From NCBI GenBank assembly GCA_934045905.1, contig OW203763.1, positions 50,618,194-50,682,193 of the forward strand: a DNA stretch of 64,000 nucleotides, in the 5' to 3' direction. The position numbers and the translations under genes were made by a program. The stretch is from Leuctra nigra. Taxonomy: Eukaryota > Arthropoda > Insecta > Plecoptera > Leuctridae. Under the pieces are notes generated by a model. It ran no database searches. It saw only the letters and a program-made list of their open reading frames with translations, and was not told the DNA's origin. Each line of letters begins with the position of its first letter. The stretch's first letter is position 1. Below are positions 54,297 through 64,000 of this stretch, in pieces.

Positions 54297-54628
54297 ACTG
54301 TTTCCCCCTCTTTTTGGGACATTCCACGAAGTTTTATTCGTTGCACAGGAACATTTACACCAGGCTTGAAATGGTTCGTCAAATATGCTACTGTCGCGGC
54401 ATAAACATCAACTCCTTCGCCAGGACTGGCGGTTCCAACAATAGAAAAATACACGTCTTGCACAGCTGGTCCAGCTCTATCCAACAATAAAGCTCTACGT
54501 TGCGTCTTATTGACTATATTCTTACTATCTGCATACAGTTCGAAGGAACGTAGCCATCGCGTCCATCTTTGTCCAAGCGTGTCTGGTTCGTTCTCGCAGT
54601 CAAATGCTTTCAACCTACAGTCTTCCAT
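54287..54628 (-). pseudogene. Element A gag, N-terminal part
   Basis: The frame begins with ATG at 54628 and encodes the start of a gag (RWTRWLRSFELYADSK; RRALLLDRAGPAVQDVYF; GVNVPVQRIKLRGMSQ). It is cut at about 54301 by element B; the remaining few codons are B LTR sequence. The rest of gag resumes at 36103. The gag type is that of compact animal gypsy elements of the mag/K02A2.6 kind. Confidence 0.8.
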
Positions 54629-54688
54629 AATGACGTTAGAATAATCTTACTTCTTACTTGACAAGATGTGGCTTCCTTTTCATTGAAT

Positions 54689-54702
54689 CATCCTCGTCGC
54701 CA
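54689..54702 (-). promoter_or_regulatory. Primer-binding site of element A
   Basis: Minus strand TGGCGACGAGGATG starts two bases from the LTR. The tRNA was not identified. Confidence 0.65.
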
Positions 54703-54704
54703 CT

Positions 54705-54865
54705 TGTAGTGATTTGTAGGTGATTACATGGTGTAACAAATAAAGACATGTGCATCTACAATAATTCACTCCGTTTATTCGGCCATCTTCCTTACATCCT
54801 CTTCTGCTCACCGCCTGCTATCATGTCGTATCCTTCCTCGGCTCACAGCCTTGTAGGATACTACA
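54705..54865 (-). repeat. 5' LTR of element A
   Basis: Same length and nearly the same sequence as 31990-32150; one visible difference is ACATG versus ACACG near 54749. Confidence 0.93.
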
Positions 54866-54868
54866 CCA

Positions 54869-54930
54869 CAAGGTCCACTCGATCTCCGCCTAGCGGACAA
54901 GCGGCCAACCGCTAAACAAGGTCGTCGCAC
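54869..54930. repeat. Inner part of left terminal repeat of the P-like element
   Basis: CAAGGTCCACTCGATCTCCG followed by a weaker match (GCGGACAAGC, CCGCTAAAC, AGGTCGTCGCA) is repeated in reverse complement before 61449. Confidence 0.8.
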
Positions 54931-55033
54931 CGGCACATTAGAAGCCATTGTGGAGCCCACACGTGTGATTTTCATGGCCGTCATCATGTTACGAGTGTAG
55001 TGTTTTTATGAAAGTTACGAGTTATATTATAAA

Positions 55034-58000
55034 ATGACTGGATGTGCAGCACCGAATTGCACTCGCCATTCTAGGCAGGGTTTTAGATTATTTAGATTCC
55101 CAACATCTCCTAGGAGAAAAAGTAGATGGCTGCAAAACTGCCGGCGGGATAAATGGACCCCCAAACCATCTTCAAGATTATGCGAGGTTAGTATATTTAC
55201 TTTTTACTTGCCTACCAGTCATGTTACCATTCTATTACATGTCTTACTACATTCACTGAAGCTTATAAACTTGATCTACATATTAGAAGATTATCTAGGT
55301 ACTTTTTAACAATCTCTTATTGAGTGAAGACAAATTTTAGTTTGAAGGTTATGCCATGCTATTACCTTCCTAAACAATATCTTTTTGCGTTTTGCCTTGA
55401 TTATGTTCACAGCAATGTTTAGCTAAGGTAAGGACTCTAATAATACTAATTATTTTCAGATCCATTTTGAAGATTCCCAGTACGAGAGTTTTCATAGCGA
55501 CAAGCGAAAACTGAAACGTATAGCAGTACCCACACTCTTCGATGTTCCCAACGCTCCAAAATTACTGACAAATAAAAGACCCAGGAAGCAAAGATCTGTT
55601 GAAATGGTAAGTAGCATGAAGACCTTTTGGGTAATAGGCGACTTCATTCGGTTAATTTACGATAAGCGTCTTCACTTTGACCTTGATCGTGTTAAATGAA
55701 GGAGCAATTCTAGATTGAAGACGCTTATCGTAAAATTACCCTTCATTCTAGCATTGTTTCTTCGTCCCACAATGACGAAGGCTTGAGTCACATATCGTAA
55801 ATTTACCCCATTTTGTTAACTCTAGATCCACAAAATGCAAATTGGCAAAAATTTGGTTTCTGTAGTACCTAGAGAAGAAACTTGCAAATGCATGACTATC
55901 AATTCACATCCGATACAAAGGCTTGCTTATCAACTCATTACACAGAGCATTTTCTCACTTTTCCAAGTAATAATAATACCTACCTAATGTAGAGGTATTG
56001 TTTTGAGCACTTGAAGAGGATTGTATTCAACAATTAAGTCATAACATCTTCCGTATCCATGTCACTTCTTCTCTTCTCCATTTCTCTTATCAATCATTTC
56101 CTACTTGTATGGAAATTTCGTTCTGCATTGTTCTGTTGTGCATCTAAATCAGTGGTAATATTGGAAGAGCATCCAAGCATTTGCTTTTCTTTTCATAGCT
56201 CAGGAAAAACCACGGTGAAAGCCATCAGCAGGATGTGTGTAAGGATCGTGATTCTAGTCTACAGTAATTCGCGAATTCTCTTTCTAGGTAGTTTGTTCTT
56301 GACTATTGTCTTGAATGATATTAAACTTTGGGTCTGCTCTTCATGCTTGCAATTCTCTACCTACTGAGGCTGAATGGGAAACAGTTGTTATAGTTTTTAA
56401 ATTAGGTTCCTACTTGGTATCAAGTAACAACTTGATAACAATGGGAATAACTACCTACTCTGAGAGTATTTTTGTACCTAGTTTTATTGCTTTCACAGTT
56501 GTCTCCAGAAGAAAGTGGCAATGATGTGCCGCAGGATCATCATTATGCCAAGGCCGCCACTAGCGACACGGTTCCTGTATACAGCACTGCCAACTGGTCG
56601 GTCACGGAGTGGGAGTACACAGAGGAAGATGATGTTGTTTCAGAAGTTGTGGTGAGTACATACTTTATTACTAATTAATCAACATAGAGGTCTGCACTGC
56701 AGTAAATGTTAATGCATCCTACCTACCTACCTACTTTCGTAGAATGTCTTGTTCATATGGACTTGAAACATCATGAATGCTTAGAAAAATGAAGCACAGG
56801 TACTAGTGTCGAAGTCAAAGCTTTTGTGTAGCTAAAAGTTCATAGACTTTTAATAAGGGTGTTACATGTCTTGGGATTTGCTTGGTTTAGTAATTAATTA
56901 ATTAATTAATTAGGTACATTAGTTTTATTTTGATTTTAATCCACTTCTAAATTTTAGGATGACCTTCCCACTCTTGCTACTGATGTTCCACATGCATCTC
57001 GGGAGGAGACCGTCATCTCTAACAGCCTTACATCATCAACTGCCAAGGCCTGTGACCCCAGTGAAGACGCTACTTCAGACCATGACGGGGATTTGGAGGA
57101 GACCGTCGTCTCTATCAGCCTTGCATCGTCAACTGCTGAGGCCTGTGACCCCAGTGAAGTCGCTACTGCAGACCGTGATGGTGATTTAGAGAAGAAGCGT
57201 CTCCAACGTAACATCTGGAGGCTGCAGAAACAACTGGCGCAGTCAAGAAAGGAGAATGTGAATTTACGTGCAAATGTGAACAAAAGGTTGGGATTTTTAA
57301 GTGAAAACCATCGGAAGTTTTTATTAAGCGGCAAAAAAGTATCTCAGTATTCCCCAGAGATGATAAAAGAAGCCCTTCAGATTAGGTATGCTGTAGGATG
57401 GAAAGGATACAAGTTCCTAGTTCAGAGAGGGTATCCATTGCCATCCTACAGCACAATATGCCGCAAGCTTCAAAAGGCGGATTTCAGCCCTGGCTTGTTG
57501 AGGGACATTTTATTTTATTTGCAAATTAAATCGAAGTCATGCCATGCCAGAGAGAAAGATTGCATGCTAGTCCTTGATGAGATGGAGGTGGCCCAAGGCT
57601 TGGAGTTGGCCCATAACATGCAACGTTATGTTGGCAACAGCACGTTGGGGTCGGCTGCAACTGATGAGGATTTGGCGTCACAGTTGCTAGTTGTGATGGT
57701 GAGAGGTATAAACAGCAACTGGAAGCAAGTGGTTGGGTATCACTTGCTTACAAAAACCAATCGGGACGACAGCCTAACTGATTTCATCAAGGAATCTGTT
57801 CAGGCTGTCGAAGAAGCCGGTTACAATGTACGAGGCATAACAAGTGATATGGGCCCCAAGAACCAGGCGATATGGAAAGGTTTTGGATTGTACAATGGAC
57901 GTTTCTGTACAAAGTTTGTTGTAAATCATCCTGTGCATGAAGATAAACCATTCTTCATGTTTGCCGATGTGCCCCACCTTCTCAAAAACCTGAAGCAGGC

Positions 58001-59366
58001 ACTAATTTCCCATAAAATTACGTTGCCTGCTTCTACTGTTCAGGAGGAGAAGCTGCCATATTCCAAAGTGAAGGTGAAGTATCTGAAACAACTCCTTGAA
58101 CTAGAAAAGCAAAACAATTTCAAATTGGCGCCAAAACTGACAGATCGGCACTTAGACCCAAACCAATTTGAAAAGATGAAGGTGTCGATGGCAACAGACA
58201 TTTTTTCAGTTAATGTGGCATCTGCGCTAGAGACACTCGTATCATTGAACCTGATGAGTCGAAAGGCGTTGGCCACGGCTTGGTTTTTACGTCACATCCG
58301 TACGTGGTTCGACGTAATGAACAGTCGGGCCCAGAAAACGGCAATAACAAGGAAGAAAAGGTATGTTCAAATGAAAAAACTGCAAGACACAATTAAACTG
58401 ATGAAAGAGGTGAAGATTGGGGACGGTCGTTGGAAGCCTGTTCAGTCTGGATTTATTCTGTCCACGAATAATCTAATTTCTTTGCAGAGATGTTTATTTA
58501 AAGAGGGATACAATTACTTTCTTACGTCTCGGGTGAATCAAGACTGCTTGGAGAGTTTATTCTCTGTGCTACGTAGGCATGGAAATAACCATCCAAGTTG
58601 TTTGCAAGCTATTCATGCACTGAAACTGATTACGGTGTCACAGTTTATAGAAAAGCATTCGGAAACGTCCAGCAACTACGACAATGATGGAGCAAAACAT
58701 TACGTAGCATTGTTTTCCAATGCAAATAAAAACAAGTCATCAAGTTCATCGGCAGATGTAGGCTTGTGCTGCCCCATGCCTAGATACGGAGTTCGGATTG
58801 ATGATACACCGTTCAATGGCGATGCTGCTGAAGAAAATGCACTGAACAACTTGCTGGGAGCAGTACTTCGAACTGTTCGCCTACGGAACCAGCTATGTTC
58901 TTCTGACTGCGAGAAACTCTTCATTCAGTCTGGCGTAAGAAGAAAGTCGGTAATTGCCAGGAGGGAGGAGGTCATCATCGACAAAAGAAGTAAAGGAAAT
59001 CAAACTTACCCATCCCACAATATGTTCCAGTATGTTAAGCTTATTGAACAAATAACAGCACATCACCTGAAGTTTTGTAAGAACCATAAACACCTATTAT
59101 CCCATACTCTATGTAAAATCACAGATATAAATTCACCCCATGTTATCTTGCTAAAGTGTTCAGAAGATTGCAAAGCCCTAACGTTTGTCATCAAGCAGTT
59201 CATTCGCGTGAGATTGCACATGCAGTCAACGGACATTAAAGAAAAGGCAAAGGTGTCTCGTAGGAAGAAGGCATTCGGTTCAAAGAGTGCAAATCGAATT
59301 TCAATCTCTTATGATGATGTTAGCGTACCAGGTGGTAATGCGACGATTACCAGATATGAGTATTAG
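55034..59366 (+). CDS. THAP-domain P-element-like transposase, four exons (953 aa)
   Basis: Exons 55034-55186, 55460-55606, 56499-56651 and 56958-59366 all join in phase 0 with GT-AG introns (GAG|GTTAGT, TTTTCAG; ATG|GTAAGT, TTTCACAG; GTG|GTGAGT, ATTTTAG). The N-terminal 85 residues form a THAP C2CH finger (CAAPNC, then CEIH across the first intron, and AVPTLF). A duplicated acidic 36-residue segment and a coiled coil (about 229-262) follow. The rest matches P-element/THAP9 transposases: LDEMEVAQGLE (first Asp), ITSDMGPKNQAIW (second Asp), FFMFADVPHLLKNLKQA, and NQDCLESLFSVLRRHGNN (catalytic Glu). No stop or frameshift was found, so the enzyme may be active. It would bind the terminal repeats of the outer element and cut and paste it. 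Confidence 0.92.
55653..55738. repeat. Hairpin in intron 2 of the transposase gene
   Basis: TTTACGATAAGCGTCTTCA pairs with TGAAGACGCTTATCGTAAA across about 41 bases. It may be a tiny foldback element. Confidence 0.7.
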
Positions 59367-60558
59367 CCATGTTTGTTGTTACCTACCTATTAGTTACGAC
59401 AAGGACGACTGAGTATTTTAGTTTGTGACATCATCATTATGATTCATCATGTGAACCATCATGCTAGGTAATTGGTTTTTCATGCATCACTATACATCTC
59501 TCCCTGCTACAGACATGATGTACTAGTTTGTGATACCTACTTATTTTTATGAAATGTAATTTTCTATGGTGTCTTCTGCATTGTTCATATCCTCATCATT
59601 TATCTAGATTCATGTTTGCATAGGTTTTCTTGTTTACATTCTTTATGAATGTTAAATTATTATAAGTTGTTTTGAGAGTGATTTTCTAGAAGGTGACTTA
59701 TGGAACAAATTATTACTACCAATACTATTTGTTTCCAATTACCTATATTATATAGGTACTGTGAATTTGGTGTGATTTTTTACAAGGTGACTAATCGAAC
59801 ATAATAATTGTTACCAATATTTCTTACCTAAATATTGTGATTGTGGTGTAATTTTCTGTCGAGTGTCGACTGAGCGATTGGATAGGTATCCTGATGATAT
59901 ATCAATCCCTTTGTACGTATAACTTTTTCTGGTAGGTAACTCCTTTCTAAGGTTATACCTTAGAGTTATACCAGAAGTTATAGTGTAGATAATAGATATA
60001 GCATTATTTTCTACAGGGTGTCAAGTCAAACTAACTTTTACCAACATGATTGTTTTACTTCTTAGTTCGAAAGTGATGTTTTAAAATTGATGGTATTGTG
60101 AACATTGCATAATTATATTTCATTCATTGCGATTGTCTTTGATGTGTCGAGTGGAACACATTATTACTACCCATTAATATTTTATTTGTCATAATTACCT
60201 ATATTATTGACATAATTTTCTAGTATAGTCCGATGTAAAAATATTTTGTAAGAGTGGTGATGATTATTTTTTATCTCGGCATTCGATTTGATTAAATCGC
60301 CATACATTATCAAAGACAATTATTCACTGTTTATTTTGTTGTCCAGTGTGATCGAACATCCTTTTTCCCCAAATTACATTGAGGTGTTGGTTTGGTATGC
60401 TTCCAATAAATTTCTAAATATTTATGAAAATTTCGAAGTATTTATAACGGAAAATAAATGTTACATTTCTTAATTTTTTATTCAATTATGAATATTTTCC
60501 TAAATACTGTAAATACATTCATAATTTTCACTTTTGCCGTTTGTATAATATTTTATTA
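59367..60558. other. 3' region after the transposase gene
   Basis: AT-rich with TAGGTA-type short repeats; it probably contains the 3' UTR and polyadenylation site. AATAAA signals occur near 60407 and 60453. Confidence 0.45.
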
Positions 60559-60562
60559 TTAA

Positions 60563-61237
60563 GGGGAATGTACAATGAATTTTGGACTCAGCTAATATAA
60601 CTGGCACAACCTTCAAACTTTAGAATCAAATAACAACTTACTCAAAAAAAAAAAAAAAAAAACTTTTTTTGACAAATTTTATGGATTTTATTTAGTTTTT
60701 TGCTTAAAATCATACATTCACCAAATTTGCTACTCCTTTTTTGGTATTTCAAAATACAAAAAATTATTTTTTTATTTTAGTTACCAGAGGCACACTGCAT
60801 AAAACAACGTGGAGTTTTTCAAATAAATTTACTTATTTTATCAGTTAAAAATGTTTGAATAAATTTAAAAAAAATAATAGCACTAAATATGTCAAATTAA
60901 TAGGTAAAAGTAGTAAAATCAGAAATGTACGTATTCAACAAATTTTAACTCCTAAAATAAGTAAATTTATCAGAAAAACTCCACGTTGTTTTATTCAGTG
61001 TGCCTCTGGTAACTAAAAAAATTTGTAGTTCTTTGTATTTTGAAATTCAAAAAAGGATTAGCAAATTTGGTGGATGTATGTTTTTATGCATAAAAACTAA
61101 ATAAAATCCATAAAATTTGTCCAAAAAAATTTTTGGTTGAATTTTTATTTTTTTTGAGTAAGTTGTTATTTGATTCTAAAATCTGAAGGTTGTGCCACTT
61201 ATATTAGCTGAGATACAAAATTCAGTGTACATTCCCC
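60563..61237. mobile_element. TTAA-flanked foldback element, 675 bp
   Basis: The ends GGGGAATGTACA and TGTACATTCCCC are bordered by TTAA at 60559-60562 and 61238-61241. The two halves are inverted copies of each other over about 280 bases each (shared CAGAGGCACACTG and AACGTGGAGTTTTTC). No protein is encoded. Confidence 0.85.
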
Positions 61238-61389
61238 TTAATGTATTGCATTCGTATTACTGATTTCAATTTAAATATTCCTTGGTAACATAGTTTCCAT
61301 ATTACCGTTTGAATTTTGCCGCTATTTCCCTCTATGTGGGAGACAAACATGGCGGATTACTGATTTAACATTGTGGAAGTGGTTGCGAT

Positions 61390-61449
61390 GACCTGGTTTA
61401 GGCGGTGGAACCGGCTGTCCGCCATCTGGCGGAGATCGAGTGGACCTTG
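61390..61449. repeat. Inner part of right terminal repeat of the P-like element
   Basis: Reverse complement of 54869-54930, ending GGCGGAGATCGAGTGGACC at its strongest part. Confidence 0.8.
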
Positions 61450-61463
61450 CTACACCATGGTCT

Positions 61464-62402
61464 AACGAAAGTTGTATTTATTCAAGAAATTAAAGATGTC
61501 GGCGAGTAAGCTCTAAAATAGCCGCCATTTTCAGGGAATTCGTGTTTCAAGGTTGCAGTTGCTTATGTATGTTCATATTATGGGCATTTAACTTAAAAAT
61601 CGATGGATCGCGAAATTAACCCTTTGGGGGGTGGGGGGTGGAGACCTAAAGGTTTCGATGTGTGTAAAATAATCCATAGTAGATAGAGACTAATAATTTC
61701 TTGCACACACTAATAAAACTGTGCTCTGTTCGAAAAAAATCACGAGATCCCAAAATTATGCCGCCATCTTGGATGAGACGCGTTTATATTTCGTTATTTT
61801 GCGCACAGCAGTTGAAAAATGATGATAAATTGGCTACTTTGCTCATCCCTTGTTCACTGCAAAGGTATTGAGTCACCGCCTCCTGAACTAAAATTACATG
61901 TTAAAATCCCTATCTTGTGACATTTTATCAACACACAAATGAAGTTTTAGGGAGAACGGTTGGAGATACATAGAATATGCAAATTACAAATGTCTTTATT
62001 AGAATTAGTGCTATATTTTATGTCAAATAAACTTTTTCGTATTGTATGGAGAACGTACTGAAATTGACAAAAAAATAAATATAAGCTCTTTTTATCCAAG
62101 ATGGCGGCATTATTTTGAGTTCTCGTTTTTTTTTTGAAGAGATCACATTTTCTTTAGTATGTGCATGGAACCATTTTTATCTAGCTAGTGTGGGCTATTG
62201 TATACACATCGAAACCTTTAGGGCTCCACCCCCCACCCCCCAAAGGGTTAATTTCGTGACCCATAGATTTTTAAGTTAAAAGTCTATAATATGAACATAC
62301 ATAAGCAACTGCAACCTTGAAACACGCTTCCCTGAAAATGGTGGCTATTTTAAAGCTTACTCGCCGACATCTTTAATTTCTTGAATAAATACAACTTTCG
62401 TT
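61464..62402. mobile_element. Foldback element with long inverted arms, 939 bp
   Basis: AACGAAAGTTGTATTTATTC at the left is mirrored at the right. The arms match for about 250 bases (shared AAAGATGTCGGCGAGTAAGC, AACCCTTTGGGGGGTGGGG) and more weakly toward the centre. It separates the inner and outer parts of the right terminal repeat of the P-like element. The target duplication is unclear. Confidence 0.75.
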
Positions 62403-62404
62403 GG

Positions 62405-62669
62405 GCCTAGAATTTTTATTTTTTTATCTTACGTTCCTGACACATCGTTTATTATACAAGAACAATAAATTTACAAAAGTTTTATAATTTCACTGAAATA
62501 CACACTTTTTGGCACTTTGGACAGCCCTGGGGCCCAAAATTGCCGCCCGATTTTTTGAGGATATCGAAATTATGAAAAAACGGAAAATTTCCTATAAGAC
62601 TGCCAAAGGAAAAATTAGTATCACATTTTGCACTATTTTGGCAAATGTATGTGCTAACAGCCCTCACTA
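62405..62669. repeat. Right terminal inverted repeat, outer part
   Basis: Reverse-complement partner of 31736-31989. It is separated from the inner part of the arm (ending at 61449) by the foldback element 61464-62402. Confidence 0.8.
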
Positions 62670-63045
62670 CAATGAAATAGTGATTACAGAAACTTCTAGG
62701 TGCTAGAAGGTAGTCTAGAGCAAAGAGAGTAATATAGCGGTCTAGAGGTAGAGACTCTGCTAATACTAGACTAGATAGACATAAAAACTAGTAGTGCCTT
62801 GATGTTGTTAGTTCTAATATTTAAAGACATGGGTTGTTTATAACTGTTGGGAACCACTGTCCCAGTAATTAGGATATTTTTCACTCAATAAAGTGAGGTT
62901 ACAGTTTCTACAATTCACTTTTCCAACCTCTTTAAAGAAACAAACTTAAAGCACGAAGATAATTATGAAGGCAGGCAGTAATATAGGTATATATTTAGTT
63001 TAAGAAATTAATAAAAAAACTTATGTACTATTTGTTTCACAATAA
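62670..63045. other. Spacer
   Basis: No gene or repeat end was recognised apart from short TCTAG-rich sequence at 62695-62780. Confidence 0.4.
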
Positions 63046-63330
63046 AGTGAATGCGAGCTGTCACCAACAGCTGACGTACGAATATTTTCGTGAGCACACG
63101 AAAATTTTCGTGTGGATAGCCACTTCGCATTATTTGCGCCTTTTACGTAAACGCACACCACTGTCACGAATATTTCGTTTTCGTAGCTGTCAGTCTGCAG
63201 TCAAACGGCCAGCTGTCATAAACAGCTGATGCACGAATACGAAAATTTTCGTGAATGCGAGCTGTCACCAACAGCTGACGTACGAATATTTTCGTGAGCA
63301 CACGAAAATTTTCGTGTGGATAGCCACATC
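63046..63330. repeat. Direct repeat pair with internal palindromes
   Basis: About 80 bases starting GTGAATGCGAGCTGTCACC occur at 63046-63125 and again at 63251-63330. Each contains CGAAAATTTTCG, a perfect 12-bp palindrome, and CAACAGCTGACG. A third CGAAAATTTTCG lies at 63240-63251. Confidence 0.85.
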
Positions 63331-63395
63331 GAATAGAAACACTAACATGACGGGCGCAGCTCAAACCTGCGACTGCCAGACCCGCGAATGCTCAA

Positions 63396-63454
63396 AACCG
63401 CTACTTCTTGGTTCAAAACCGCTACTTCTTGGTTCAAAACCGCTACTTTTCAAA
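63396..63454. repeat. 21-bp tandem repeat, about 2.8 copies
   Basis: TCAAAACCGCTACTTCTTGG is repeated in tandem; the third copy diverges after GCTACTT. Confidence 0.85.
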
Positions 63455-63905
63455 ATGGCGGGCTGTCATGCTCAGAGTAGCGAATGCTCAAACTGGCGAA
63501 AGTTCAAAATTGCGACTGTCATATATCGTACATTTGACAACATTGGTTCTGTAGATCCGTGAAGTAAGTACCAAGAGTTGTTTATACTACTTTATCTTGT
63601 CGATAAAGAAGTTTCTACTTTGTTTCGTTCAAAAAGTTTGTCTACCAAATTATTTCATGTTTAATAATAAATTAGAGCTGCAATGAAGTTAATGTTGTAA
63701 TTTTTTTGGGGAATACATGAATAATATGGTACCTACCTAGAGAACGTACTAAAAGTAGGTAAGTATGTGGTAGGTAACTGAAATCTTCAAACCCTTGGGT
63801 TGACAAAATAAAGGTTAGGTTGCCACCCTATTTTGATGTTAGAACTCCTTTCTTGCATCCATATTTCTAGCTTCCAGGATTATAAGACGGGATTCTATTA
63901 TCTCA

Positions 63906-63995
63906 ATGCAAAGTGGTAAGGAAAGTCAAAAGAAACGCAGTTATATAGAATCAGGCTCTGGATCACTTGGCCAAAGTAAAAAGCGTATTTTGGAG
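63906..63995 (+). CDS. Possible first coding exon of an unidentified gene
   Basis: ATG at 63906 gives 30 codons of a basic, Ser/Lys-rich peptide (MQSGKESQKKRSYIESGSGS) ending GAG|GTAAC, a plausible donor. The window ends a few bases later, so it cannot be followed. It could be the N-terminus of a nuclear or transposon-encoded protein. Confidence 0.3.
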
Positions 63996-64000
63996 GTAAC

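Larger units (their letters stand above)
31990..54865 (-). mobile_element. Ty3/gypsy retrotransposon A, split by element B
   Basis: Two 161-bp LTRs (31990-32150 and 54705-54865) differ at very few positions. A polypurine tract borders the first and a primer-binding site borders the second. Without element B and one ACTGT copy the element is 4,678 bp, a normal size for a compact gypsy element. Flanks are CCATG and CCACA, so the target duplication is decayed or atypical. It inserted into the left terminal repeat of the P-like element. Confidence 0.9.
31736..62669 (+). mobile_element. P-element/THAP9-like transposon with nested insertions
   Basis: The block 31736-31989 is an inverted copy of about 62405-62669 (shared ends TAGTGAGGG; shared core ACGATGTGTCAGGAACGTA). 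Further inside, CAAGGTCCACTCGATCTCCG at 54869 is matched in reverse complement ending at 61449. The two arms become continuous once element A (left) and the foldback 61464-62402 (right) are removed. The remaining element would be about 7 kb and contains one intact THAP transposase gene. Its true 8-bp target duplication was not found; only CAA is shared at the ends, so the outermost boundary is uncertain. Confidence 0.6.

Overview
The window is AT-rich animal DNA with spliced genes, many LTR, non-LTR and cut-and-paste transposons, a SINE ending in the GTGCGACGTTAAAC-type tail seen in arthropods, and tRNA-Leu-primed Ty3/gypsy elements. An insect is the best fit. A hemipteran is possible but the sequence does not prove it. 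No prokaryotic operon, CRISPR array or viral genome was seen. One 200-base N run (27970-28169) shows this is a scaffold.

Layout. Positions 1-3529 hold the 5' half of a minus-strand Ty3/gypsy retrotransposon (element C): an open gag-protease frame running off the left edge, a primer-binding site and an LTR. Positions 3560-5470 are a dead non-LTR retrotransposon split by a small inverted-repeat element. Positions 5882-7550 hold two hAT-type MITEs with perfect 8-bp duplications and an older host element. From 7690 to 16394 lies part of the only clear host gene, a ZCCHC4-like rRNA N6-adenosine methyltransferase (plus strand, two exons seen). Its first visible exon is preceded by 11 copies of a 61-bp repeat, each carrying a complete 3' splice site. 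Its 7.7-kb intron is filled by a TTAA-flanked element with about 640-bp terminal repeats. A second TTAA element lies in the left arm of that element and a hAT element lies in its centre.

Positions 16585-21900 carry a 2.6-kb inverted-repeat element, a short MITE, a 135-bp satellite with an exact six-unit (810-bp) higher-order period, and a hAT element inserted in that satellite. Positions 21900-31700 are mostly gene-poor, with small foldback elements, homopolymer G/C tracts, the assembly gap, a remnant related to element B, and a broken BED-finger hAT transposase containing a 154-bp palindrome.

Positions 31736-62669 are best read as one nested transposon. The outer element is a P-element/THAP9-like transposon with long inverted termini and an apparently intact four-exon THAP transposase gene (55034-59366). 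Its left terminus contains Ty3/gypsy element A (31990-54865, 161-bp LTRs). The gag of A contains a giant Ty3/gypsy element B (36104-54296, 18,193 bp, two 2,656-bp LTRs, target duplication ACTGT). The right arm contains two foldback elements. Element B is the most unusual object here. Its 2,102-residue Pol has a TARG1/OARD1-like macro domain between protease and reverse transcriptase, followed by a proline-rich repeat. Downstream of pol, where an env gene might lie, are several unrelated small ORFs, at least one with a clean predicted intron. Positions 62670-64000 hold short repeats and a possible first exon of another gene.
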